Notes: generated by a model not told the origin, from the letters alone. Positions 1 to 9,360 are shown, numbered from the stretch's first letter. The stretch: DNA of 64,000 nucleotides from Veillonella rogosae JCM 15642 (GCF_002959775.1 NZ_PPCX01000007.1:5001-69000), one strand, 5' to 3'. Program-made: numbers and translations.

Positions 1-263
1 ACTTGAAGGGGGCTGCTCCTAGTACGAGAGGACCGGAGTGGACGAACCGCTGGTGTACCAATTATCCTGCCAAGGGTACAGTTGGGTAGCTACGTTCGGG
101 ACGGATAAACGCTGAAAGCATCTAAGCGTGAAACCAGCCTTGAGATGAGGTTTCTCATAGCATAAGCTAGTAAGATCCCATGTAGACGACATGGTTGATA
201 GGCCAGGTGTGGAAGAGCCGTGAGGTTTGGAGCTGACTGGTACTAATAGATCGAGGGCTTTAC
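1..263 (+). rRNA. rrl: 23S ribosomal RNA, 3' end (partial)
   Basis: The window opens inside the 3' part of 23S rRNA. The sarcin/ricin loop core AGTACGAGAGGACC is at about 20-33, and the familiar 3' end (GGTACTAATAGATCGAGGGC) lies near 239-258. The exact 3' end is estimated. The 5S gene follows after about 80 bp, so this is the tail of an rRNA operon transcribed on the + strand. Confidence 0.97.
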
Positions 264-341
264 TTAAACAAAACATTAAGCTGAAATGTGCAACAAATAT
301 ATATAACTTCTATGTGGTTTTCAGAGTACAAATTCTGACAG

Positions 342-459
342 ATTCAGTGGCGATGGCTATGAGGATCCACCTGTTCCCATCTCGAACACAGTAGTTAAGC
401 TCATAAACGCCGAAAGTACTTGGCTGGAGACGGCCTGGGAGGATAGGAAGCCGCTGATT
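342..459 (+). rRNA. rrf: 5S ribosomal RNA
   Basis: About 118 nt with the conserved 5S core (CCCATCTCGAACACAGTAGTTAAGC) at about 376-400. The terminal helix I can be read directly: TCAGTGGC near 344-351 pairs with GCCGCTGA near 450-457, with one G-U wobble. It follows 23S in the same orientation and is followed by a strong terminator. Ends are set by the helix and could shift by 1-3 nt. Confidence 0.96.
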
Positions 460-465
460 AAGCAT

Positions 466-506
466 AAAATAGAGGGTCAACCCTAAAGGGTTGGCCCTCT
501 ATTTTT
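466..506 (+). terminator. rRNA operon intrinsic terminator
   Basis: An 18-bp nearly perfect stem (466-483 with 488-505, loop TAAA) is followed by a U run. It lies just after 5S and ends the rRNA operon. Confidence 0.93.
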
Positions 507-511
507 GTGCT

Positions 512-810
512 CTAACGAGCACAGCTTTCATACCTGCTAGAGCCGTCTCCAGCCAAGGTTGTACAAGTACTATCTATGGATAGTAATTTATAGGACGGCG
601 TGGGAAACCTAGGGCAATAGGGCGTAAAGGAGCACAGCGACGCATACGTCCATTGCATCAGGTTCGACGAAGCCCTATAGTTAAGTCTGTACATTGGCAT
701 AATGTATTATATATTGCCATGGGCGAGTGTGATAGGAAGCCGCGGCTAGTGGTAGGAAGCAAACTAAATTTATACGGTAACAGGGCACATCGTGCTAATA
801 TTACCGAACC
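512..810. other. Intergenic region with degenerate 5S rRNA fragments
   Basis: No convincing protein gene. Positions 542-557 are an exact 16-nt reverse complement of 5S positions 419-434. Positions 731-743 are an exact 13-nt direct copy of 5S positions 442-454. Weaker 5S-like blocks flank both, for example TAGTTAAG near 679-686, which matches the 5S core TAGTTAAG. This suggests an inverted and a direct decayed 5S copy. A hairpin with paired ends CGGTAA/TTACCG and an inner GCAC/GTGC stem sits near 775-806. The region could be rRNA pseudogene debris or a small structured RNA; sequence alone does not decide. Confidence 0.5.
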
Positions 811-956
811 TTAAATCATGTGATTAACTCTAAATTTATGCAAATAAGATATTTCATAGACTTCTATGATAATCTTGTGAGGGATTTTGTTGATAATACT
901 GATATACTTGTGGTATTCTCATTATGTATGAAAGTAGATGGGAGTGATTATTTTAT

Positions 957-1817
957 ATGTATAAATATGGCAAGTGCTGTATTAAAAAGTTTTTATATTT
1001 CGTTGTTGCATGTATTGCAATATTAGCTGTTTCCATTGGGATTATGTGGGGACTGTCTGCTCATTATAAATTATATGGTGTGCCGGTACTCAATTATCAC
1101 CAGATAAATGATGAAAAGCACTCTGCTTTAACACTGCATGTAGATCAATTTAAGGAGCAGATGGAATATCTCCATAATCATGGATACAACACGATTACAT
1201 TAAATCAGCTATACGATTATTTGCAAAATGGTACAGAATTACCAGATAAGCCAATTGTTATTACCTTCGATGATGGTTATGTAGATAATTATAAACATGC
1301 TTTGCCTATATTAAAGGAATACAATATGAAGGCTACATTGTTTATGATTAGCGATGCAGCGAATACGCCTGGTTTCGTTAGTACGGAGCAAATGCGAGAA
1401 ATGGAGGCAGCAGGCTTTGATATTCAAGGTCATACAAATCATCACAAGATACTAACCCATATGGACCCAACGGAGTTGCCAGATGCAATCTTAGGTGGTA
1501 AAACCTCTATGGAAGGTATTCTAGGGGAGCCTATCATTTATTTAGCCTATCCAGGTGGTTTTAATGATATGCTCGTTCAGTATGTTACGAAGCAATCTGG
1601 TTATAAGATGGCTTTCACCGTTCAACCAGGTACAGTTAAGCCAGGGGATAATCTCTATGCCTTAGATCGATTAGCTATATTCCAAGGTGATACACCGTAT
1701 TTATCTTTCTGGTTGCGCCTACATTGCGCACCATTTATTAAGTATTCTTGGGCATTGCGTGATACATTACGCGATAATGGATGGACAACCTTAGCATCTA
1801 TTATGCCTTTATTCTAG
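957..1817 (+). CDS. Membrane-anchored polysaccharide deacetylase (NodB domain)
   Basis: A 286-aa protein with an N-terminal membrane anchor (about residues 10-34) and an extracytoplasmic NodB-type carbohydrate esterase 4 domain. The metal/catalytic motif TFDDGY lies near residue 103, and the HxxxH metal motif appears as HTNHH near residue 160. YPGG later in the domain is also typical. Members remove N- or O-acetyl groups from envelope polysaccharides (PgaB/IcaB-like or peptidoglycan deacetylases); the substrate here is not known. The start is supported by GGGAG about 13 nt upstream, which is rather far, so initiation is moderately uncertain. moaB follows 8 nt after the stop and may be co-transcribed. 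Confidence 0.88.
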   Translation: MYKYGKCCIKKFLYFVVACIAILAVSIGIMWGLSAHYKLYGVPVLNYHQINDEKHSALTLHVDQFKEQMEYLHNHGYNTITLNQLYDYLQNGTELPDKPIVITFDDGYVDNYKHALPILKEYNMKATLFMISDAANTPGFVSTEQMREMEAAGFDIQGHTNHHKILTHMDPTELPDAILGGKTSMEGILGEPIIYLAYPGGFNDMLVQYVTKQSGYKMAFTVQPGTVKPGDNLYALDRLAIFQGDTPYLSFWLRLHCAPFIKYSWALRDTLRDNGWTTLASIMPLF

Positions 1818-1825
1818 GAGGAATT

Positions 1826-2320
1826 ATGTCTTACGAAGTTGTAGCAAGACCATTACGTGTTGCGGTGTTAACTGTTTCTGATACTCGCACATTGGAAACT
1901 GATAAAGGGGGCAACAAGGTTCAAGAGTTTTTAGAGCAAGCGAATCATATTGTGGCAGAACGCAAAATTGTTATTGATGATTATGATTCTATTAGAAACG
2001 CTATGATTCCGTGGTGCAATGATGAATCTATCGATGTAATCATCTCTACTGGTGGCACCGGTATTGCCATGCGCGATGTGACAATTGAGGCTGTAAATAG
2101 CTTGTATGAAAAGCATATTCCTGGCTTTGGTGAAATCTTTAGATATCTTTCCTACACAGAAGATATCGGCACAAAAGCGATGGCTTCTCGTGCGGAGGCT
2201 GGAGTGAACAATAATACATTGATGTTCTCTGTCCCTGGTTCTGTAGGTGCTGTGACATTGGCTATGAGTAAACTCATCATTCCTGAAATGGCGCACCTCG
2301 TTCGGGAAATTACAAAATAA
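1826..2320 (+). CDS. moaB: Molybdenum cofactor biosynthesis protein MoaB/MogA family
   Basis: A 164-aa cytoplasmic protein of the MoaB/MogA fold, which binds molybdopterin and in MogA-type enzymes adenylylates it before molybdate insertion. The diagnostic STGGTG motif followed by RDVT is at about residues 73-84. The ATG at 1826 has a strong AGGAGG 5 nt upstream; a longer frame opening at 1781 lies inside the preceding gene and has no ribosome site. No other moa or moe gene lies in the window, so the gene stands apart from the rest of the pathway. It ends at a strong terminator. MoaB versus MogA activity cannot be separated here. Confidence 0.9.
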   Translation: MSYEVVARPLRVAVLTVSDTRTLETDKGGNKVQEFLEQANHIVAERKIVIDDYDSIRNAMIPWCNDESIDVIISTGGTGIAMRDVTIEAVNSLYEKHIPGFGEIFRYLSYTEDIGTKAMASRAEAGVNNNTLMFSVPGSVGAVTLAMSKLIIPEMAHLVREITK

Positions 2321-2327
2321 TATGTTA

Positions 2328-2356
2328 AGACTGCTCATAATGAGCAGTCTTTTTTG
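2328..2356 (+). terminator. Intrinsic terminator after moaB
   Basis: A perfect 10-bp stem (AGACTGCTCA, loop TAA, TGAGCAGTCT) followed by a run of T residues, 8 bp after the moaB stop. Confidence 0.92.
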
Positions 2357-2461
2357 TTAGGTATGAAATATTATCATTATAGACTCTAAATTTGCCATGT
2401 AAGACATAAACTAGAGGCATAAAAACTGGTTTGTTTAATTCTCAATATATAAACAATACCA

Positions 2462-2490
2462 TTGCAGTATTGTTTTATTTCGATTATACT
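2462..2490 (+). promoter_or_regulatory. Candidate promoter of the rrf2-cyd block
   Basis: TATACT at 2485-2490 is a good -10. TTGCAG at 2462-2467 with a 17-bp spacer is a partial -35. It lies 46 bp before the Rrf2 start codon. Confidence 0.5.
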
Positions 2491-2535
2491 AGATTTAGTA
2501 ATACGTTTGTCCGAGTGCACGAGAAAGGAGACCTT

Positions 2536-2988
2536 ATGAAGTTAAATCAGGCCACGGATTATGCATTTCGCATGGTCTTACATATGGCGATGTTACCTTC
2601 GGGTACGAAGATAACAGGTGCTGTATTGGCTGAGCAAGAATTGATTCCAGAACGATTTTTGCTCAAGATTATGCGTAGTCTCATTGCAGCAGGGATTATG
2701 AAATCCTTCCGCGGTGTAGATGGTGGGTTTGCCCTCAATCGAGACCCTCAAGAGATTTCATTGCTCGATGTAATTAGAGCGGTAGAAGGGGATGCGTATT
2801 TACAACGGTGTTTATATGATGTAGGTTCTTGCTCTAAATCTTGTAAGGGGCATTGTGCTATAAATGAAGCAATGGGGACGATTCAGCATCAATTAATTGG
2901 TCAGTTGAAAGAGGTTAACTTTAAAATCCTCGCGCAACGTGAACAAACTATTGTAGCGGGGTCCTTACCTTTTTTACAAGCACAATGA
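2536..2988 (+). CDS. Rrf2 family transcriptional regulator
   Basis: A 150-aa protein with the Rrf2 winged helix at its N terminus (MKLNQATDYAFRMVLHMA) and a wing ending in RGVDGGFAL. Four cysteines follow (one in LQRC and three in SCSKSCKGHC, roughly residues 97-113), the position used for Fe-S or redox sensing in IscR, NsrR and RsrR relatives. The ATG at 2536 is preceded by AAAGGAG; an in-frame extension to 2431 lacks a ribosome site. It sits 63 bp upstream of cydA in the same orientation, so it probably controls cytochrome bd genes in response to oxygen, NO or redox state. That target is inferred. Confidence 0.9.
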   Translation: MKLNQATDYAFRMVLHMAMLPSGTKITGAVLAEQELIPERFLLKIMRSLIAAGIMKSFRGVDGGFALNRDPQEISLLDVIRAVEGDAYLQRCLYDVGSCSKSCKGHCAINEAMGTIQHQLIGQLKEVNFKILAQREQTIVAGSLPFLQAQ

Positions 2989-3051
2989 TTCAAGGTTTTT
3001 AGTAAAAGCTCATCAAGTGATGTAAGTTTTTTATTCTAAGGAGGAAAACAC

Positions 3052-4440
3052 ATGTTTGAAGCTGTAGATTTAGCTCGATTACAATTTGCGCTAACATCTA
3101 TCTATCACTGGTTGTTTGTGCCGTTCACACTAGGCATGACAGTGATTGTCGCTATCTTAGAGTGGACATATGTGTCTACAGGTAAAGAAGTGTACAAAAA
3201 AATGGCAAAATTCTGGGGCAAATTGTTCCTAATCAACTTTGCCATGGGTGTGGTAACTGGTATCGTTCAGGAATTCCATTTCGGTATGAACTGGGCAGAA
3301 TATTCTCGTTTTATGGGTGACATTTTCGGCGCTCCATTGGCCCTTGAAGCATTAATGGCATTTTTCTTGGAATCTACATTCATGGGTGTTTGGATCTTCG
3401 GTTGGGACCGCTTAAATAAAAGCGTTCACGCCCTTGTAGCTACGTTGGTAGCATTAGGTACAAACCTATCTGCGTTCTGGATTCTCGTAGCGAACTCCTT
3501 CATGCAACATCCTGTAGGCTTTGTATTGCGCAATGGCCGTGCAGAGATGGAAAACTTCCTGACAATTGTTCAAAATGGCTATGTACCTGGCCAATTCTTC
3601 CATATCGTGTTGAATGGTCTATTAACAGCAGGCGTAATCATTATGGCAATCAGTGCATGGCACTTATTGCGTAATAATGCGACAGAATTCTACCGTCGTT
3701 CTGCTAAATGGGGCATGGTTATTGCCCTTGTATTCGGTACTTTAGGCGCAATGGCAGGTCATCACCAAGGTCAATACATTACAAAAGTACAACCTATGAA
3801 AATGGCTGCTATGGAAGCTTTGTGGGAAACACAAGATCCAGCTCCATTCTCTTTAGTTGCTAACATCGATACTAAAGCTCAAAAGAACACAAGCGCTCTT
3901 GAAATTCCTGGTGGCTTGTCCTTCTTGACTCAAAACTCCTTCACTTCTGGTAAAGTAGAAGGTATCAAAGATCTTCAAGCTAAAGCTGAAGCTCAATACG
4001 GTCCTGGTAACTATATTCCAGACGTTCCAGCAATCTTCTGGACATTCCGTGTCATGGTTGCAGCTGGTTCCCTTATGTTACTTGTTGCATTCGTAGGTCT
4101 TATCCTTAATGCAAAAGACAAACTTGTTGAAAATCGCACATTCTTGAAAATTATGTTCTGGATGTTGCCATTGCCATTCATCGCTCACTCCACTGGTTGG
4201 TTTGTAGCTGAAGCGGGCCGTCAACCATGGCTTGTATATGGCTTACAATTGACTGCAGACGGTGCTTCTAAATCCGTTACAGCTCCAGAAATTATGACTA
4301 CAATCATCGGCTTTACACTTGTGTATATCGTAGCAGCTATTGCGGCTATCTACCTTGCTGTAGAACACATCAAAAAAGGTCCAGATGGCAACCCATCTCA
4401 CGATGTAGTTGAAAAAGAGGAGGCGAGATTATGGAATTAA
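3052..4440 (+). CDS. cydA: Cytochrome bd ubiquinol oxidase subunit I
   Basis: A 462-aa polytopic membrane protein, the haem-bearing quinol-oxidising subunit. His19 (SIYHW) matches the haem b595/d ligand position. Other signatures are GRQPW (near residue 388) and the EFHFGMNWAEYSRFMGDIFG block. The length and lack of a long loop place it with the short Q-loop form common in Firmicutes. It begins after AAGGAGG and overlaps cydB by 10 bp, so translation is coupled. A bd oxidase in an anaerobe usually serves O2 scavenging and tolerance. Confidence 0.97.
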   Translation: MFEAVDLARLQFALTSIYHWLFVPFTLGMTVIVAILEWTYVSTGKEVYKKMAKFWGKLFLINFAMGVVTGIVQEFHFGMNWAEYSRFMGDIFGAPLALEALMAFFLESTFMGVWIFGWDRLNKSVHALVATLVALGTNLSAFWILVANSFMQHPVGFVLRNGRAEMENFLTIVQNGYVPGQFFHIVLNGLLTAGVIIMAISAWHLLRNNATEFYRRSAKWGMVIALVFGTLGAMAGHHQGQYITKVQPMKMAAMEALWETQDPAPFSLVANIDTKAQKNTSALEIPGGLSFLTQNSFTSGKVEGIKDLQAKAEAQYGPGNYIPDVPAIFWTFRVMVAAGSLMLLVAFVGLILNAKDKLVENRTFLKIMFWMLPLPFIAHSTGWFVAEAGRQPWLVYGLQLTADGASKSVTAPEIMTTIIGFTLVYIVAAIAAIYLAVEHIKKGPDGNPSHDVVEKEEARLWN

Positions 4441-5450
4441 TTTTTAATAACCTTGAAGTGGTATGGTTTATCTTAATTACTGTACTATTCGCTGGCTTCT
4501 TCTTATTAGAAGGTTTTGACTATGGTACTGGTATTTTGTTACCATTCATCGGTAAAACTGACGTTGAACGTCGTCAAATGATCAATGCCTTAGGTCCTGT
4601 ATGGGACGGTAATGAGGTATGGATGATTACTGCAGGTGGTGCATTATTCGCATCCTTCCCTCATGTATATGCTACATTGTTCAGTGGTTTCTACTTGGCG
4701 TTATTCTTGATGCTTGCAGCGCTTATCATGCGTGGTGTAGCATTCGAGTTCCGGTCTAAAAGCCCTAACTTGTTATGGCGTAAAACTTTCGACTACTGCA
4801 TCTTCTTTGGTTCCTTGATTCCTGCATTATTGTGGGGTGTTACGGTTGGTAACTTGATCCAAGGTACGCCAATCGATGCAAGCATGACGTATGTAGGTAC
4901 ATTCTTTGATTTGTTAAGCCCATACACAGTGCTTTGTGGCATCGCTTTCATCTTGGTATTCACATACCACGGTGGTTTGTTCACTTCTATCAAAACTGCT
5001 GGTGCTATTTCTGAACGCGCTCGTGCAGCTTCCTTGGTAGTAGGTGTTCCTACAGCTATCGGTGCATTAGCATTGGTAGGTGCAACTTATGTATTTACAG
5101 ATTTGTTCAACTCTGTATTAGCAATTGTTTGCTTTGCGTTGGCAATCGTGTTCTTCCTTATTTCTTGGGGCGCAACACGTACTCGTAATACAAAATGGGG
5201 CTTTGTATTCAGCTCCTTATCCGTTATCTCTGTAACGGCTGCTTACTTTGCTGGTTTGTTCCCTCGCATCATGGTTTCTTCTTTGAATCCTGAGTGGAGC
5301 TTAACTATTACAAATGCAAGTAACTCTACTTACACATTGACATTGATGACTTGTGTAGCTTTCGTATTTGTGCCAATTATCTTGGTGTACCAAAGCTGGG
5401 TATACTGGACATTCCGTCATCGTGTAACAGAAAAAGACTTACACTATTAA
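4431..5450 (+). CDS. cydB: Cytochrome bd ubiquinol oxidase subunit II
   Basis: A 339-aa integral membrane protein with about eight to nine hydrophobic segments. It has the CydB N-terminal signature LLEGFDYGTGILLPF and the block PVWDGNEVWMITAGGALFASFP. It forms the heterodimeric bd oxidase with CydA. The start overlaps the end of cydA and carries GAGG just upstream. A strong terminator 50 bp after the stop ends the cydAB transcript, and the exporter gene cydDC starts separately. Confidence 0.97.
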   Translation: MELIFNNLEVVWFILITVLFAGFFLLEGFDYGTGILLPFIGKTDVERRQMINALGPVWDGNEVWMITAGGALFASFPHVYATLFSGFYLALFLMLAALIMRGVAFEFRSKSPNLLWRKTFDYCIFFGSLIPALLWGVTVGNLIQGTPIDASMTYVGTFFDLLSPYTVLCGIAFILVFTYHGGLFTSIKTAGAISERARAASLVVGVPTAIGALALVGATYVFTDLFNSVLAIVCFALAIVFFLISWGATRTRNTKWGFVFSSLSVISVTAAYFAGLFPRIMVSSLNPEWSLTITNASNSTYTLTLMTCVAFVFVPIILVYQSWVYWTFRHRVTEKDLHY

Positions 5451-5499
5451 TAGAATAGCTTTATAACTTTGGTGAGTTGTAAAATTTAGGTCTCAATGT

Positions 5500-5530
5500 G
5501 AGGCGTGCCGTAGCGGCACGCCTCTTTTTT
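5500..5530 (+). terminator. Intrinsic terminator after cydB
   Basis: A GC-rich perfect stem (GAGGCGTGCC with GGCACGCCTC around TAGC) followed by TTTTTT. Confidence 0.95.
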
Positions 5531-5674
5531 GTGGTAAGATGAATAATATTGATAAATTTAGATTCATTTGGACTCAATTAGATTATAGTTTAGCTTAATC
5601 TGAGTACGACTTAGATAGAGGAAATTTAATCAATTTGAGTTTATATTTTTAGTAGTTTTACCGTAGAGGATAAT

Positions 5675-8600
5675 ATGATACAGCGTACCGCTTTTAAAGC
5701 GCTGCTAGAACATAAAGGGCAGCTTTTACTACTGGGATTAACTTGCTTAGTAGAAAGTCTGTCCATTGTTGGGCAAGCTTGGTTCTTTGGAACCTTAATT
5801 AATAATTTTATATTTTTAGAGAATACCTTAGCTGATGAGATGAATACAATCTCGTATTTGGCTATTGCCATTATTGTGCGATTGTTAGCTCATTATATAC
5901 AAGAGGCTGTGGCAAATCGTTTGGGCACTGCTGTGAAAGCATCTTTTAGAGAGCATGCCTTAGAGCATATGTTTAAGCTTGGTGTACAGCATAAAGAGCG
6001 TCACGGTGATGTAATTCATTTGCTTACGGATGGTTTGGAACAGGTTGATGCTTATGTAGCTCGCTATATTCCTCAAATCTTATACGCTATTATGATTCCG
6101 CTCATCATGGGGATTGCTATCGTAGATGCATTACCGATTATTGGTATTATCTTGGTTGTTACGGTGCCATTGATTCCATTCTTTATGATTCTGATCGGTA
6201 AGCAAGCTGATCGATTGAATAAAGAGCAATGGGAGCGCATGAGCTTTTTGTCAGGGCATTTCTTAGATGTATTGCAAGGGATTACTACGCTTAAATTATT
6301 TGGTCGTGCAAAAGATCAAATTAAAGTTATTGGTCGCTTGTCTGAGGAGTTTAAAGATTCTACTTTAAAAGTTTTGCGCGTAGCATTCTTATCAGCATTG
6401 GTGCTAGAACTAGTAAGCACCATTAGTACGGCCTTAATTGCAGTATATTTAGGCTTAACCTTGCTAGATGGTGAGATTGCCTTCTTCCCAGCATTCTTTA
6501 TTTTGCTATTGGCACCAGAGTTTTATACACCGTTTAGACAATTGGGTGCTGCTTTCCACACGGGAATGGCAGGTAAAACTTCAATTTTAAAATACGAAGA
6601 CTTTATGAATCGTGAACCATCCTTACCTGTTGGTGGAACCACAAGATTAGATGGTTCTGTAGAACATATTGAGATTAAGGATTTAACTTTTACCTATAAG
6701 AATAGTGATAATGGAGTTCGCCAAATAACGCTTGAGGCTAAACGCAATGCACCTATTATGCTCGTTGGTGAAAGTGGGGCGGGCAAGTCCACTATTGCAC
6801 ATATTGTAGGCGGGTTCTTGCAAGCGCCGCTTGGTACAGTGACAGTAGATGGTCATGATATATGTGATTTAAATATCGACTGGTGGCGTCAACAAATTAC
6901 CTATGTATCTCAACATCCACACATTATGAAAGGCACCTTGCGTGAGGTTCTATCCTTTGGCATGGATGTAAGTGATAAAGAAATTCTTGATGCTTGTAAA
7001 GAGGTTCAACTCTTAGATGTCATCAGTCGTCATGCTGACGGTCTTGATGCGGTCATCGTAGAAGGTGGTTTAGGTTTAAGTGGTGGTGAGCGTCAACGGG
7101 TTGCCTTAGCACGTGCATTCTTACGGAAGGGGCAGGTGCTGATTCTCGATGAAGTAACGGCCCACTTAGATGTAAAAACGGAATCTATCATTAGTACAGC
7201 TATTCAACGATTGATGAAGGATAAGCTTGTCATCATTATCGGGCATCGCTTACAAACGATGCACTGGGCTTCTAAACTATATGTTTTAAAACAAGGCATC
7301 ATTATTCAACAAGGCTCTTATGAAGAGCTAGTTGCTGTGGATGGTTATTTTAAAGACCTCGTAGCATCTGGCTTGGGACAATTCTCTTCTGCCATAGAAG
7401 AAGAATTAAAAGCAGGTAAACATTCAACTGCGCAACATATAGCTGCTATGGAGGAAACTCTGAAACAGGCGTGTATTGCTGATGCTAAGAAACAGGAAGT
7501 TATTACTGATGCGGTGACTAAATCATCTACACTTGATAAACATGATGTGAAGATACAGAAAATGGGCTTACAAGGGTGGAAGCTATTATTCGCAGTTCTA
7601 AGTCCTGCTAAGTGGTCCTTAGTATTAGCCTTGATATTTACATTCCTCACGGTCTTCATGAATGTAGGTTTGTTAACTGTTTCATCTTGGTTATTAGCGT
7701 CGGCTGCGTTACAACCAGGTCTTACCTATTTAAGTCTTGCCATCGTAGGGGTTCGTTTCTTTGGTGTTAGTCGTGCAGTATGTCGTTATTTTGAACGTTA
7801 CACATCGCATCGTATGGCATTCCAAGGTCTTTATGGTCTGCGCCTGTGGTTCTATGCACATTTGGAGCCATTAGCACCGGCTATTTTAAAACGCTTTGGT
7901 GCTGGTGATATGCTCGGTCGCATTATGGGGGATATAGAGGTATTACAATTTTTCTACTTGCGAACTCTGATTCCACCTGTAGCAGCCATTGCTATGACTG
8001 CATTAGTTGCTTATGGAGTATCTACGATTGATGATAGCTTGGTTATGCCAATTTTAATGGCAGCTCTTGTTTTAGGGGTAGTAGTACCGTTAGTTGTTTA
8101 CGCCCATAATAAACAATCTCTACGCGCCATTGGGCCTCAACAAGGAGACTATAAAGCACTGTTAAGTGATACTATGGATAGTCTCGAAGACGTTATTAGC
8201 TATGGCAATGAAAATCTTGTATATAAACGAATTCAACAGATGATGAGACATGTTGATGGTCATAAAGGAACTATTGATCGGGGTATGAACTTAGGCAACA
8301 CATTATTCCTAGGCGGCGTTCAGTTAACTGTTGTTGTGGTAGCGATTATGGCTGCTAATGCATTAACTGGGGCGTGGGCTAGCGTAATGGTGGCGGTAGC
8401 CGCTATTGGTACGCAAGCTTGGTTTGAAGCGTTACAACCGATGATTGCAGCGGTCCATCACGGTGCTGAAAGTAAAGTAGCCACAAGCCGTCTTATAGCA
8501 CTTGCAAATGAGCCGTTACCGGTTGTAGAGCCATTAGAGCCTAAGCCTTTTAATCCAAATCGAGATATTACTTTTACAAATGTATCCTTTGGCTATGATC

Positions 8601-9289
8601 ATGCGCATACTATCTACGAGAACCTTAGATTGGATATTAAACAAGGTCAGTCGATTGCCATCGTGGGAGCCAGTGGTTCCGGTAAGACTACATTATTTAA
8701 TATGCTAGAGCGTTTATATGATTACAATGGCTCTATCCATGTGGGGGATGTAGAATTAAAGGATATTTCTATGGATACCTGGCGTAATACATTAGGTACG
8801 ATTACTCAGGATACCTATATTTTCCATGCGTCCTTTGGTGATAATATTCGCCTTGCCAGACCGGAAGCAACAGCTGATGAGTTAGAGCAAGCCATACACC
8901 GTGCATCCTTGCAAAATGTTGTAGATAAGCTGTCCGATGGTATACATACAATCGTTGGCAGTGGTGGACATGGACTAAGTGGCGGTGAACGTCAACGTGT
9001 GGCATTAGCGAGATTATTTTTGCGAAACCCTCAAATTGTTTTATTAGATGAACCACTAGAAGGCTTAGATCAAGTAACTCGAAAAGCTTTACATCGCGAT
9101 TTGATGCACTACGTAGAAGGTAAAATATGCTTATATATTACGCATCAATTAGAAGGTTTAGAGCAAATGGACCGCATATTATTTATGGATAAAGGTGAAA
9201 TTGTAGAAGATGGCACCTATGAAGAGCTCATAGCGTTGCGTGGTCATTTCTACGAATATTGCTATCTATCTATGGCAAGTATTCAATAA
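5675..9289 (+). CDS. cydDC: CydD-CydC fusion, thiol (glutathione/cysteine) ABC exporter
   Basis: 1204 aa in one chain: membrane domain 1 (about 1-310), ATPase 1 with Walker A GESGAGKST near 364 and LSGGERQR near 467, a charged linker (about 570-640), membrane domain 2 (about 645-930), ATPase 2 with Walker A GASGSGKTT near 997 and LSGGERQR near 1099. The halves match CydD and CydC, which usually are separate proteins forming a heterodimer that exports thiols and is needed to assemble cytochrome bd. Walker B regions end DEVTAHLD and DEPLEGLD, so both sites look broadly competent. No stop or frameshift separates the halves. It follows cydAB after a terminator and has its own 140-bp upstream region. 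Confidence 0.94.
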   Translation: MIQRTAFKALLEHKGQLLLLGLTCLVESLSIVGQAWFFGTLINNFIFLENTLADEMNTISYLAIAIIVRLLAHYIQEAVANRLGTAVKASFREHALEHMFKLGVQHKERHGDVIHLLTDGLEQVDAYVARYIPQILYAIMIPLIMGIAIVDALPIIGIILVVTVPLIPFFMILIGKQADRLNKEQWERMSFLSGHFLDVLQGITTLKLFGRAKDQIKVIGRLSEEFKDSTLKVLRVAFLSALVLELVSTISTALIAVYLGLTLLDGEIAFFPAFFILLLAPEFYTPFRQLGAAFHTGMAGKTSILKYEDFMNREPSLPVGGTTRLDGSVEHIEIKDLTFTYKNSDNGVRQITLEAKRNAPIMLVGESGAGKSTIAHIVGGFLQAPLGTVTVDGHDICDLNIDWWRQQITYVSQHPHIMKGTLREVLSFGMDVSDKEILDACKEVQLLDVISRHADGLDAVIVEGGLGLSGGERQRVALARAFLRKGQVLILDEVTAHLDVKTESIISTAIQRLMKDKLVIIIGHRLQTMHWASKLYVLKQGIIIQQGSYEELVAVDGYFKDLVASGLGQFSSAIEEELKAGKHSTAQHIAAMEETLKQACIADAKKQEVITDAVTKSSTLDKHDVKIQKMGLQGWKLLFAVLSPAKWSLVLALIFTFLTVFMNVGLLTVSSWLLASAALQPGLTYLSLAIVGVRFFGVSRAVCRYFERYTSHRMAFQGLYGLRLWFYAHLEPLAPAILKRFGAGDMLGRIMGDIEVLQFFYLRTLIPPVAAIAMTALVAYGVSTIDDSLVMPILMAALVLGVVVPLVVYAHNKQSLRAIGPQQGDYKALLSDTMDSLEDVISYGNENLVYKRIQQMMRHVDGHKGTIDRGMNLGNTLFLGGVQLTVVVVAIMAANALTGAWASVMVAVAAIGTQAWFEALQPMIAAVHHGAESKVATSRLIALANEPLPVVEPLEPKPFNPNRDITFTNVSFGYDHAHTIYENLRLDIKQGQSIAIVGASGSGKTTLFNMLERLYDYNGSIHVGDVELKDISMDTWRNTLGTITQDTYIFHASFGDNIRLARPEATADELEQAIHRASLQNVVDKLSDGIHTIVGSGGHGLSGGERQRVALARLFLRNPQIVLLDEPLEGLDQVTRKALHRDLMHYVEGKICLYITHQLEGLEQMDRILFMDKGEIVEDGTYEELIALRGHFYEYCYLSMASIQ

Positions 9290-9360
9290 AAATTAATATC
9301 AGTAAAAGTATCTATTATAATTATTAACTTATAATAGGTAGTATATTAAAGTACAGTAAT

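Noticed and set aside
512-700. 62-aa open frame on the - strand after the rRNA operon
   Set aside because: Lies over degenerate 5S sequence and shows no protein-like composition.
640-700. tRNA-like GGTTCGA near 660
   Set aside because: No acceptor, anticodon or CCA end can be built around it; it fits the 5S-like block better.
820-1026. 68-aa open frame ahead of the deacetylase
   Set aside because: Overlaps the deacetylase start in another frame, has no ribosome site and no recognisable protein features.
5572-5605. Imperfect hairpin ACTC/GAGT with AGATTA/TAATCT before cydDC
   Set aside because: Asymmetric, AT-rich and short of a T tract; could be an operator but too weak to report.
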